DNA of 64,000 nucleotides from Marsupella aquatica (lineage: Eukaryota; Marchantiophyta): NCBI GenBank assembly GCA_973895155.1, contig OZ316891.1, positions 15,128,001-15,192,000 of the forward strand, written 5' to 3'. The notes under the pieces were generated by a model. The model had not been told where the DNA came from. It saw nothing but the letters and a program-made list of their open reading frames with translations, and ran no database searches. The position numbers and the translations under genes are program-made. Each line of letters opens with the position of its first letter. The first letter of the stretch is position 1. Positions 45,831 to 56,960 of this stretch are shown piece after piece.

Positions 45831-47300
45831 TTACTTGTGACATAATTGCAAAACTTGCAGCACATCACGATGTCTAGAGAAACTTTCCAAAGGAATCACT
45901 TTCGTAAATGCGTCAGCTGGGTTGAGTTTACCGTCTATCTTGACTAGCTCAAACAAATTATCAGACATAGCCTGCCTGATAAAATGGTACCTGACGTCTA
46001 TGTGCTTCACTCTACTGTCCATCACCTGGTTCACAACAAGGTGGAGCACACTCTGACTATCACAATGGAGCTCACATTCCCCTGCATGTGGCAATCCCAT
46101 TTTAGTGATAAGTCTATCCAACCAAATTGCTTCCTTCGCTGCTTCCGTTGCTGCAACATACTCTGCTTCCGTAGTAGACTGAGCAATACACTTCTGCAAA
46201 GTAGACCTCCAACTTATGCATCCACCGCCAAGTGTGAACACGTACCCTGTTGTTGATCTCCTTCGATCCAGATCTTGTCCATAGTCAGAATCTACATAGC
46301 CAATCAATGATCTTGCATTATTTGCATTTGCATCAAATAAAAGACCATGATCCATGGTACCCTTCAAGTACCTGATAATCCACTTCACTGCTTCCCAGTG
46401 TACCTTCCCTGGATTTGACATGTACCTGCTCACCTTGCCCATAGCCATGGCAAGATCAGGTCTAGTGCAAGTAATCAAATACATGAGACTTCCCACTGCC
46501 TTATCATAAGGAACCTTTGACATCAGCCCCTTCTCTGTTGCATCTGTGGGACAAAAAGCTGATGACAATTTGAAGTGTGAAGCCAAAGGGGTACTTACTG
46601 GCTTACTATCCCCCATGTTGAACCTGGCAATTACCTTCCTTGCATAACTGCTCTGTGTCAACCATAGCTTACCAGCCTCCAAGTCCCTAGTGATCTCCAT
46701 ACCCAAAATCCTCTTAGATGGCCCTAAGTCCTTCATCTTAAACTCTGCACTTAGTAGTGCCTTGAGCTTAACAATCTCAGACCTATCCTTGGTCGCAATA
46801 AGCATGTCATCCACATAAAGTACTAAAATAATGAACCCAAAGACAACATTTTTCACCGGTTTCAAATATACACAAGGATCAAACACACTCCTGTGAAAAC
46901 CTTGTGACCGAATCCAATCGTCAAACCGCTTGTTCCATTGTCTTGGTGACTATTTCAACCCATACAAGGATTTCAGCAATCTGCAAACCAGTTTCTCTTG
47001 TACTCTCTTCACAAAACCTAGCGGCTATCTCATGAAGATCACCTCTTCCAAGGTGCCATAGAGGAAAGCTGTGACAACATCCATCTGATCTAGCAGCAGA
47101 CCAAACATTACAACAAGCACACACAATAGCCGTATTGTAGAGGACTTAGCAACTGGTGAGAAGACCTCATTGTAATCCACACCTTTCTCTTGTGTGAATC
47201 CCTTTGCTACCAATCTAGCCTTGTAGACCTTCGATCCACTTCCTATAGAATTATCCTTCAGCTTGTAAATCCACTTGCTGTCCACCACTTGCTGACTCTT
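45831..47300 (-). pseudogene. Copia reverse transcriptase and RNase H (copy 2)
   Basis: RT starts around VDSKWIYKLKDNS (about 47288) and includes ARLVAKGFTQ and FLYGTLEEVIFM. A frame break follows near 47025. RT continues from 46886 through LYVDDMLIA, with the catalytic YVDD at about 46806-46817. RNase H follows, with GYVDSDYGQD, RRRSTTGYVF, TEAEYVAA, HCDSQS and PADAFTKV, ending at the stop 45831-45833. The segment between 46388 and 47382 is what copy 1 has lost; both edges carry GAAGCAG. Confidence 0.9.
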
Positions 47301-49403
47301 AGGCAGCTTAACAAGCTCTCAAGTTTTGTTGTCCTTCAGTGATTGCATCTCTGTTTGCATTGCTGCAGTCCACTCCTGCTTCTCCTTTGAAGCACTTGCC
47401 TCATGAAATGAAGAAGGTTCCCCTTCTTCCAAAACCAACGCATCACCCTCATCATCAGCTGCAAAATTGTCCTCTTGCAATTGAGATGAATCAACCCACT
47501 GTCCATACCTAGGAGGAGCGCGTATAGTGCGACCATATGTTCTTCTAGTCAATGACTCCGGTTGAATTGCATCTACTGGTACAATTTGAAGCTTAGCAGC
47601 ATCCACTTGCTGCTCACCAGCATCAACAAACTTCTCTTGTTCCTCTGGCACAGGAACCAACTCTATGCTTGGAGCACCTCCTTATCTCAGATCATGTACC
47701 TCATGATCAAGCTCCCCCTCAACAAGATCCGGGATAGGAGATTTTCCTTTGTCAGTACGGGAGACCTGAGTATTCTCCTCCTCCTTCAATAATCTGGATT
47801 CATTGAAGGAAACATCCCTACTGACAATGAGCTTACAAGCAATAGGATCCCATAGCCTATAGGCCTTCACACCACTCTGATTCCCAAGAAAAATACATTT
47901 CTTGGACGTAGGATCCAACTTGGTCCTATTTTGCTTCGGTGTGAGAGCATATGCATCACTTCCAAAAACTACCAAGCCATGATAGTCCGCTTGCTGCTTA
48001 TAATGCATTTCAAACGGCATTTTGAAATTGATTGCACTAGAAGGAGAAAAATTTACCAAATAAGTTGCAGTATTGACAGCTTCTGCCCAAAATTCCTGTG
48101 GTAAACTTGATTGGCTCAACATACTCCATGACCGCTCCAACAGTGTTCGATTGAGCCTCTCAGCGACACCATTCTATTGTGGAGTATAAACTATGGTGAG
48201 ATGGCGAGTTATCCTCTGTTCTGCACAGTACTCTTCAAATTCTATTGAAGTGTACTCCCCATCGTTGTCTGACCTCAGACTCTTCACCCTTGTATCCAAA
48301 CACTTAACCGTGTTTTCTGACTGATTCTCCACTTGGGCCTTCCACTTTGTAAAAATGGACAAGACATCAAACTTATGCGTCATGAAATAAATCCATACAA
48401 ATCTCAAGTAATCGTTAATAAATGATACATAGTATAATTTTCCAGAGTGTGAGGGAGCCGGGGATGGACCCCACACGTCACTATGTAGGTACTTGAGAAC
48501 TACTTTAGAACGATGAGTTCCAACACCGAAAGCATGACAATGCTGCTTTCCAAAAATACAATGCTCACAGAAATCCAATTTACAAGACTGCAAATCAGAA
48601 ATGAGCCCATTCTTTCGCAAGATAGCCAAACCCTTCTCACTCATGTGGCCTAGCCGTGAATGCCACAATTGAGTCATTTCCTCGTGAGACTTGGTTACAT
48701 TGGCCTCTCCACATATTGTATTGCCCTACAGCACATACAAATTATTTCTTTTGCTCCCCTTCAAAATCACTGTCTCTCTCGACATGACTTGAAGTTCACC
48801 ATCAATTACTCACCATTGATGATCATTTGTATCTAACACACCGAGTGAAATCAAATTCTTACGCATGCCCTCGGGGGGTTAACTAAGTGTATATTTTGGG
48901 GTACCACGTGCGATCCTAGCCTATATAAATAGACCTATTTTATAAAGAAAATATTCCAAGAATATTCTCTATTTTTAATATTAATGACCTATTTTACTTT
49001 ATAAACTGTATATATTAACAAATATTCTATAAACATGAGTTTATAATACCTTCTTTTGCCTCCTACGCTTTTTAAAAATTTAGTTAAGTTCTATCCAAAA
49101 TACCTATTTTGGATCGCACGTGGTTCCTAAGATTTTTTATAGTCAACAACCCGAGCGCATGCCAGGTACAAACTTGACTCCAGACACTGTGCGCACAATG
49201 TCATCAAACATTTGAATCTTTACAGATCCAATACCCTCAACTCCACAGGAGTGATCATTTCCCTTCAGAACTGAACCGTTTGAAACAGCGTAAGAACTGA
49301 AACACTCGCGAATGCAACAAATGTGAAAGGAGCAAGCACAATCAAGAATTCACACATCGTTTGCTCTCCTAGATGATGTGCACAGGGCATACTCCTGGCT
49401 AAG
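47301..49403 (-). pseudogene. Copia protease and integrase (copy 2), broken by MITE D
   Basis: The protease motif again reads D-C-A-C-S (about 49330-49350), preceded by a TGA where copy 1 has Trp. The integrase HSRLGHMSEKGL block, CEHC finger and D/D/E core are present. A TAG replaces Gln in YTPQQNGVAERLNR (near 48174), and further stops occur near 47680 and 47320. MITE D interrupts at 48870-49155. Confidence 0.88.
48870..49155 (+). mobile_element. MITE D (286 bp) inside copia pol
   Basis: Termini CTCGGGGGGTTAACTA and TAGTCAACAACCCGAG, with perfect 8-bp duplications CGCATGCC at 48862-48869 and 49156-49163. Near both ends lies the motif CACGTGCGATCC (right copy inverted). The homologous uninterrupted sequence in copia copy 1 (near 14287-14306) is the empty site. 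Confidence 0.92.
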
Positions 49404-50381
49404 TCATAAAATATACTCATCATTGAGTAAATTAACTTCTTCATCAGCACTAGCCACATTGGCTGATGAAGATTCAGTTGCCGTACCCTTACAATCCCTC
49501 TTAACGTGACCAACCTTGTGACACTTCCAGCAGATTATTGGCTTTCTCTCCTAGGACTTCTCCCTTGAAGCAAATCTTGTCCTAGATTTACTTCTTCCCT
49601 TACCATTTGTGCGCTGCTCTGGATGCTTCTGTGACCTCCCACGATTCACATTCAAGGCAGCACTAGACGACGATGATGGCTGAGAGGGCATGGTCAATTT
49701 TTGCTGCAAGTCATCAGTCAACAGAGCACTTACAACTTCATTGTAAGTGATAGTCTTCCTGTCACGATGAAGCAGCACTCGTGACAATGACTGATACGAC
49801 GAGGGTAAAGAGCTAAGCAAGTGAAGAGCCTGTCGCTCATCACTCAAATCCTTCCCCAGATTTTGCAAATCAACGACCAGGTTGTTGAAACCATCGATAT
49901 GGTCCTGAATCTTTACACTTCCCTCCTTCATCTTGAAGCTCATCAGCTTCAAAGACGTGTAGAGCCGATTCGACAGCTCCTTCTGATGGTACTTTTGCTC
50001 CAACACGACAAACAATGACGGACAATCGACATGGTCCGCCACCTGCTTGATGACATTAGGCTGAAGATAGAGCATCACGGTGCTCACAGCCTGCTCCTGC
50101 ATGTCATGCCAGTCATCATTGTCGACATCATTTGGCTGGTCCTTCAGCAATTTCCCAAACCCGATTGCACAGAGTACCCCCTTCACTTGTCACTCCCACA
50201 ACAAGTAGTCCATGCGGCCATCGTATTTCGTAACCTCAAACTTAGGACCTCCAAGCTTGATTGTTCCCATCATTTTTCTTGTCACTCGCCGCAATATTGG
50301 TGACCACAATTCCGCTAGATCTTCTGCTTCCTCCTCTGTTCTCTCCGGTGACTCAATAGAACCCTCCTCCAAGTCACTCAT
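49404..50381 (-). pseudogene. Copia gag (copy 2)
   Basis: ATG at 50381 (MSDLEEGS) aligns with 13024 of copy 1. In-frame stops occur after DYLLWE (about 50187) and just before the zinc knuckle (TAG near 49552). The knuckle reads C-W-K-C-H...G-H...C. The frame ends with TGA at 49404-49406, at the same place as in copy 1, directly upstream of protease in the same frame. Confidence 0.88.
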
Positions 50382-51733
50382 GTGAGAAATCAAGAAAAAA
50401 TAATGTTTTTCTCAACTTCTCAAAAAACTCAAAAGTTATCACCGCCACGTAGCCCACGAGCCTAGCTTTCCAACGCTGAAAACCAAAATCAAAACCAAAC
50501 TCTGACGTAAAAGTTATTCACTTTTCGGTCGGGGTGGGTAAAACTTGGAATTCTCCCCCGTTTTGACCACCTCGGGGAATAACCAAAATGTGAACTAGTA
50601 CCCGACGTTGGAAATGCAATTCAATTGTGCACCGCGTTGCCAACTCCTATGGCTAGCAACTTGCCGAAGATGAACAAAAAAAGTTACCTCTCGGGTGACA
50701 GAATCTTCAACGGACGGACAAAAAATAGCTCTATGGTTTTTAGGAATATTCTATGATCCTTGTACAGGGCCTGTGGGGATTTTGGAAGAGCAATCGAGGG
50801 GCTGACACATGTACTCGAACCCCAAAACCCCCTACCACCCTTCGTCGTCGAAATCTGGTCGCGCGCGCAGAAAATACACACGGCAGAATGTACCCCTCGA
50901 CACCAAACGCAAGATATCTCACTCGGGTTTTGACGAAATCAAGATCTGATTTCAGATTTGGAAACTAGACTCCGAGGCGGTGAAGATCGATATAAGAAGC
51001 ACCCAAAACGAGGAAAGAACGAGGGAGAAAAAAATTGGTAAAAATGACAGATTTCTCTCAATTGCCATAGCCAATTTCGAATCAGTTTTTTCAAAGAGAA
51101 AAAATGGTACCTTGTCAACAACGAATATTGATGAATTGCACTTTGTGCCGTCACCAAGTCCAACAAGGTAATTGATTTCGCTTAGCCTTCCTCTTCGCAT
51201 CAAAGAGCCAATCCCGGACTCAAAACAATCGTCTTGCCTCAATCTCTCAGTTGAGTCAAAACACTTGACGCTTCTCCCTCCGAGTCGATTGCCACGACAA
51301 GAAACCCCGCTCAGGCAAAAGAGGACTCCATAGCCGGTCAAAAAATCAGAATGTTTCTTTTGCTCGTCCCGTCGCACACGGTACTCACTTGGTAACAAAT
51401 CAGCTACCAAAGCAAATAGCTCGTCCTGATCTATAAGCAGAGCTACAGCATGCGATGCCTCCTTCGCCGTAGAGCTCACACCGTCGAGAAAATAAACTCT
51501 GGTCCCTCCTCCAAAAAACCGTCGAACACGAATGTTGCCGACTTAGATTTCTTTGCACCACGAGCTCCGTTCAGCGATTTCTTCACACCGTTAGAAAGCT
51601 CTTGCCCCGATCTATCCGTTGAGCCCATAAACTCCAAGTTTCATGCGACGCAACTCCGGGAAATCCACCGACACTCAACGCTGGAAAACCCGTCACAAAA
51701 TCCCGTCACGAACACACGTCACCTCCCAGGCAT
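50382..51733 (-). other. Leader of copia copy 2
   Basis: About 1.35 kb between PBS and gag. It contains a 175-codon sense frame (50952-51479) not preserved in copy 1, and a block (50780-50990) almost identical to copy 1. Function unknown. Confidence 0.5.
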
Positions 51734-51745
51734 GCTCTGATACCA
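51734..51745 (-). other. Primer binding site of copia copy 2
   Basis: GCTCTGATACCA on the plus strand is the complement of TGGTATCAGAGC, next to the 5' LTR. Confidence 0.88.
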
Positions 51746-51747
51746 AT

Positions 51748-52090
51748 TGTTGAGCATAGACGACACTCATAACGATAAGCACATGACACATCCAACGTGC
51801 AAGTAGTCGACACAAGAGATACGTGGTTCACCTCCTCGAGGCTACGTCCATGGGAACACACAAGAGAGCTTTACTGAACTCTAAGCCCGTCGGCTATACC
51901 AAGTCTCCACAGTGTAAGCTCTCCTCATCTCTCAAGTGGCCCCATAACAATGAGCCTAAGTTCCACTTATCCAAGCAAACACCGTTTGGCATATAGTGTG
52001 CATCCTAGTTAACCTAACCACGTATCCGACTACGGTTAGTCTAACTATGGTTATATGTCGTAACCCTAGACCTTGAGTAAATACCTAACA
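51748..52090 (-). repeat. 5' LTR of copia copy 2
   Basis: 343 bp, TGTTGAGCAT...ATACCTAACA on the plus strand. About 10 differences from the 3' LTR. Confidence 0.93.
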
Positions 52091-52478
52091 GGTTTGACCT
52101 TGCTCGTCAAACTGGTCGAAAAGGGCCGACAAATTGGCAACCCGGCACCCGGGCTCAGGAGTAGTCCAAGGGGTGGGTTCGGCTTTGGGGGCGGTCCGGG
52201 GGGGTCTGGGTCCGGGTCCGAGGGGGTTCCGTCTTTAGGGTCCGGGAAGGGTCCGGGAAGTCCGAGAGGAGTCCGGGTCTGGAGCAGTTTGGGTTCGGGT
52301 TTGGGTCCGGGTGAGTTCGGGAGGAGTTCGCAAAAGGTCCGGGGGGGTCCGGGTGAGTTTGGGAGAATCTTATCAAATATCCATCAAATTGGTCGTTTTC
52401 GGGCCGTCATTTGATTTGACAATTTGACGTGCCCGGCAAGGCGTCAAGGTGCCCATCAGGTTAAACCGGGCATACAGA

Positions 52479-53070
52479 TGATTGTAGTTAAACTCTTGCA
52501 ATTAAACTCTTGTATTTATTAGACTGGAGTATCTTATTGATTTGCATTGAAGGCAACAGTCTCCTAGGTCCACACCCTCCTCTCTTATGCATGGATGTGA
52601 TTCGGAGTATCCTCCTTGATTCTTGTGTGCCATGCATAGAATGCAGTAGCTCCCATTTCTCTTTTTCTTTGTCTCCCATTTGATTCCTTCTTGCTTGGAA
52701 AGGAGTTCATTCCTTCATTTGTTCACAGTAAATTTAATTCTCTCTTTGGCTTGATCCCTCATTTGTTGACAGTGCAAACATTAAAATTTGTAATACGACC
52801 ATGGTAAAAGTAGGCAAGAGTGCACATTATAGTGTTTGATTTCTTTCAACCAAACAAGGGTAAAAGTATGCAGGAGTGTATATTATAGTTTTTGGGTTCC
52901 TTCAATCAATTAATTATCACTCTGTTGAAGTAGACCCCTCATTCCTTCCTACACTTTTGTACAAACACTAACAAAATCTGTTCAGAAAAACTGAGACTAG
53001 GTTCTGGGTTGGGCTCTCACAAGTGATCATGGATCTCTGGTAAAGGTATTGTTTCCTTGCTGAAGTTCAG
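52479..53070. other. No gene recognised
   Basis: Two degenerate direct copies of an AAGTA-GCA-GAGTG-A-ATTATAGT block near 52808 and 52866. Otherwise AT-rich. Confidence 0.4.
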
Positions 53071-54539
53071 AGTCGCGGAACTCGACTACCTTAACACTGG
53101 CGTCGTTGACTCCGACGCCGAGCTCCCTTATGGTCCAGGCCCGGATAGGCCATCCGGGGAGGACTTAGCATGGGGAGACTCGTGGGCAATGAGACGTGGC
53201 ACTGGCGAGGCGAGGGGCCAAGCTGGGGACACAAACTAAGGACTTGGACTAGCCTATGGCTGGTCGGGTCAAGGGGAAATGGGCCGTCCAAACCGTCGGA
53301 TGGGCTTTGAGTTTCGAGGGCTTGGGAGTGAGCTCCTCTTGGGCCCAAGGCCAATGGAGTTGACGCCATTGGCAACGGACGCTTGGGGCGCAAGTTGTGG
53401 CCCGAGCCGGGTTGGGCCGGTCGGGGGCCCCGAGCGGCGATCAGACCTGAGGGCCTAGGCATGAGCACTGGGTCGGCCCGGTCACAACGGGCTAAGGCAC
53501 TCCGCGTGTGGACGCCTATCAAGAAAGTTATGGGCGTTGCCAGTTGGTGGCGCCCATTATGCGCGATGAGATCCGGGTTGGGGGCCAAATGTTTAGGGAC
53601 CAAAGCTGGTCCGGGGGTGGCAAATCTCCAGAAGCATATATGAGCGGAGTAGTGTCTCTCTGGGGGCTAAGGGCGAGCCGAAGTCGTGAGCCGCGGCGGT
53701 CGCGACACTAAGGGAAACCGCCAAACGGAAACGGCGATATCTTCCCAACGGGATGTCCGTTGTAGGAATTCTTAGGTGCGTTGGAGAGCTCTTGAGGAGG
53801 GCTACGCCCTCCTGAGATCAAATGGGTCTGGGGGTGCCATGGGTTCTCGTGGTTTGCGGGTGTTAGCTCGCCCATTTGCCAAATCCTACCGAACAGCAGC
53901 CAAGCCACGTTCAGCCTCCCAAGGGAGCTTGCGTTGGGTAGGCAAGGCCAAGTAGGTATCGAGGCTGAGTCCCAAGGGCGCTCGGTCCCTAGACCATCAA
54001 TGGGGTGAACCGGGAGTTGGTGTTAGAGTCAGGGCCGTTCCGGTCCCTGCGTGTGGGGACAAGCTTGGGACAAGCTTTAGGACAAGCTACGCTACTTGGG
54101 CCATGAGCATGTCCTGAGGTCAGGGCGGTCAGTTGGTGATGGATAGGTACGAGGGGGAACCCGGGCCGCGCCCAAGGAAGGAGCTATCCTGGACGGATAG
54201 TGGGCGTGGGTTCTCGTTCCGGCTTATGGCATCGGGAGGACCTATCGCTGACCTATTTACCAACGTCTATTGAGCTTGAGTTAGGATGCTAGACTTGGCG
54301 AGTTCTAGATCCGGTGGGGTTACTTACCGAGGTGTTTGGTTGCTTGTGCAGACAGTGAGGACCGTTGAGTAGCGGTCGTGTAGGTGAGCAAGTGCGGCTT
54401 CGTATGGGAGTGGCCGCTGGTGGTGCTAGAGGCACTTCGATGCTTGCTCGAGGTATTTCGTGGAGGCGTTCGGGCACCAAGAGCACTTAGGCGCGAGTGC
54501 TGGGATTGGTGAGGGCGCTGGGTGGCAAGGTCCACCACT
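53071..54539. mobile_element. Solo-LTR-like GC-rich unit 1 (1469 bp)
   Basis: Starts AGTCGCGGAACTCGACTACC and ends GGTCCACCACT, flanked by perfect 5-bp TTCAG duplications (53066-53070 and 54540-54544). A single long, non-coding, GC-rich block with a 5-bp duplication is what LTR recombination leaves, but the ends are AGT...ACT instead of TG...CA. A 170-codon minus frame inside (53091-53603) reflects GC content. About 1.5 kb matches unit 2 along its whole length. Confidence 0.72.
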
Positions 54540-54544
54540 TTCAG

Positions 54545-54787
54545 TCTATCTAGGTTGTGACCTTATGCCACCTTTTCAGGAGGGTATCAGATTCATCCAA
54601 TTCTCTGGTCAAGTGACCAAAATACTTAGCAAAGTATGCCTACATCCCTATAGTCGCACAAGGAAACACCAACCATTGGTGTAGAAGGAACAATACTATT
54701 AAGTGATATGATTGGGTTCATCATTATATGAACTTGAATGCACATTCTTTGAACAGTAATAGAAATGATGACTTATCATCATTTTGA
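54545..54787. repeat. Spacer ending in part of R2 family
   Basis: The last 50 bases (AATAGAAATGATGA...ATTTTGACATA) are the left part of an R2 repeat whose right part resumes at 56293. The rest is unassigned. Confidence 0.5.
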
Positions 54788-54792
54788 CATAT

Positions 54793-56292
54793 AGTCGCGA
54801 AACTCGACTACCTTAACACTTAGCTCCAGCGTCGCTGACTCCGACGCCAAGCTCCCTTATGGTCCAGGCCCGGATAGGCCATCTGGGGAGGACTTAGCAT
54901 GGGGAGACTTGTGGGCAATAGGACGTGGCGATGGCGAAGGCAAGGCGCCAAGCTGATGTCACGCAATTAGGACTTAGACTAGCTGAGAGCTGGTCGGGTC
55001 GAGGGGAAAAGGGCCGGGCTCAAGGTCGACCGTCCGGACCCCCAAATGGAATTTGAGTTCTGAAGGCTTGAGTGAGAGCTCCTCTTGGGCCCAAGGCCAA
55101 TAAAGTTGACGCCATGGGCAACGGACGCTTGGGGCGCGATTTATGGCCCAATCCGGGTTTGGCCGATCGGGGGCCCCAAGTGGCGATAATATCCGAGGGC
55201 CTAGGCATGAGCACTGGGTCGGTCTGATTGCAATGGGCTAAGGCATTCCGCTTGCGAACATCTAACTAGGAAGTTATGGGCGTTGTCAGTTGGTGGCGCG
55301 TCTAGACATGGGGGTTGGGGTCCAGGTTGGGGGCCAGAAGTTTGGGGACCAAAGTTGGTCCGGGGGTGGCAGGTATCCGAAAGCGTATATGAGGGGAGTG
55401 GTGTCTCCCCGGGGGCTAAGGGCGAGCCGAAGTCGTGAGTCGTTGCGGTCGCGGCACTAATGGAAAATGTCAAACGGAAACAACAATAACTTCCTAACGA
55501 GAAGTCCGTTGGGGGACTTCTTGGGTGCGTTGGAAAGCTCTCAAGGAGGGCTACATCCTCTTGAGCTCATCTGGGTCTAGGGGCCCCACAGTTTCCCAAA
55601 GTTTGCGGGTGCTATCTCGCCCGCTTGCCAAATCCTACCGAAATAGCAGCCAAGCCGCATTCAGTCTCTCTAGAGAGCTTGCGTTGGGGAGGCATGGCCA
55701 AGTAGTTGTGGAGGTTGAGTTCCAAGGGCACTTGGCTCCTAGATCATCAGTGGGGCAAGAACCGGGAGTTGGTTGCCAAAGTCAGGGTCATTCTGGTCTC
55801 GGCGTGTAGGGATAAGCTTGGGACAAGCTTTAGGACAAGCTACGCTATTTGGGCTATGAGCATGTCCTGGGGGCAGGGTGGTCAGTTGGTGATGGATAGG
55901 TAGGAGGGGGAACCCGGGCTGCGCCCAAGGAGGGAGTTGTTCTGGATGAACAGTGGGCGTCGGTTCTGGTTCCGGCTTATGGCCTCGGGAGGACCTATCG
56001 CTGACCTACTTACCAATGTCTGTTGAGCTTGAGTTAAGATGCTAGACTTGGGGAGATCTAAATCCTGAAGGGTTACTTACCGAGACGCTTGGTTGCTTGT
56101 ACAGACAAAGAGGATCGTTGAGTAGTGGTCATGTTGGAGAGCAAGTGTGGCTTTGTATGGGAGGGGCCGCTGGTGGTGTAAGGGGCACTAGGTTGATTGC
56201 TCGAGGTATTCCGTGGAGGCGCTCGGGCACAAGGGGCACTTAGGCGTGGGTGTTGGGATTGGTGAGGGCGTTGGGTGGCAAGGTCCACCACT
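54793..56292. mobile_element. Solo-LTR-like GC-rich unit 2 (1500 bp), inserted in an R2 repeat
   Basis: Starts AGTCGCGAAACTCGACTACC and ends AGGTCCACCACT, with flanks CATAT and CATAC (4 of 5). Joining the flanks restores TTTTGACATACATAATAT, exactly the uninterrupted sequence at 8892-8909. This confirms the boundaries and an independent insertion event. Confidence 0.8.
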
Positions 56293-56960
56293 CATACATA
56301 ATATCTCATGCCTTTTTCTATCCACATAAATTTGGCGGGGCCCTAGAGTCAGGGTCTAGAGGCTTCACTCTAGAAGCCTACACCCCAATTCCAGCTTCTC
56401 ATAGATGATTAGTTTTATAGATTATGGTAAATATCATCAAACATGATCATCATTTTGAGGTATACATAATATCTCATCCTTCTTTCTATCCACATAAAAT
56501 TTGATGGGGCCCTAGAGTCAGGGTCTAGAGGCTTCACTCTAGAAGCCTAAACCCCAACTCCAATTTTTCATCGAGATTAGTTATATAAATGATGGTAAAA
56601 ATCATCAAATATGATGATCATTTTGAATTACATAATATACCATCCTTCTGAGTTTCCATCCACATAAATTTTGGTGGGGCCATGGATACTTAATATGCCA
56701 TCATTCTTTCCATCTAGATAAACTTTGTGGACACCTAGATACATAATATGTTGTCCTTCTTTACATCCACATAGATTTTGGTGGGTGGGCCCTAGATACT
56801 TAATATACCATCATTCTTTTCATTTACATAAACTTTGGTGGACCCCTGGATACATATATGCCATCCTTCTTTACATCCACATAGATTTTGGTGGGGCCCT
56901 AGACTCACATCTAGATGCTTCACTAGAAGCATAGACCCCAACTCTAGCTTCTCATGGCCA
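56293..56960 (+). repeat. R2 repeat array
   Basis: At least four successive, variably truncated R2 copies, each with a CATCCTTCT-TCCATCCACATA-like block, a TTTTGGTGGGGCCCTAGA block and sometimes TCTAGAGGCTTCACTCTAG with CTCTAGCTTCTCAT. No coding. Confidence 0.75.

Larger units (their letters stand above)
44991..52090 (-). mobile_element. Ty1/copia copy 2, same family as copy 1, RT retained but decayed
   Basis: LTRs of 343 bp without the inserted MITE lie at 51748-52090 (5') and 44991-45638 (3', with MITE B inside). They differ at about 10 positions, roughly 3%. Flanks AGTTT and GGTTT form a target duplication with one change. Without the two MITEs and their duplications the element is about 6.5 kb. 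Gag, protease, integrase, RT with YVDD and RNase H are all recognisable, but stops and frame changes make it inactive. It is much older than copy 1. Confidence 0.93.
44983..52470. mobile_element. Minisatellite-bearing hAT-like element E1 (383 bp) split by copia copy 2
   Basis: Perfect 8-bp duplications CATACAGA lie at 44975-44982 and 52471-52478. Left terminus ACCAGTTT (44983-44990) continues, after the copia element and its 5-bp duplication, as GACCTTGC from 52096. The right terminus is GGTTAAACCGGG. The ends are imperfect inverted repeats (ACCAGTTTGACC / CCCGGTTTAACC). The interior (about 52150-52360) is a GGTCCGGG/GAGTTCGG-type GC-rich minisatellite. A sister copy, in opposite orientation, is at 61920-62317. 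Confidence 0.8.

Noticed and set aside
53091-53603. 170-codon minus-strand frame
   Set aside because: It lies inside a GC-rich solo-LTR-like unit and is not kept intact in the sister unit; GC content alone lengthens frames.
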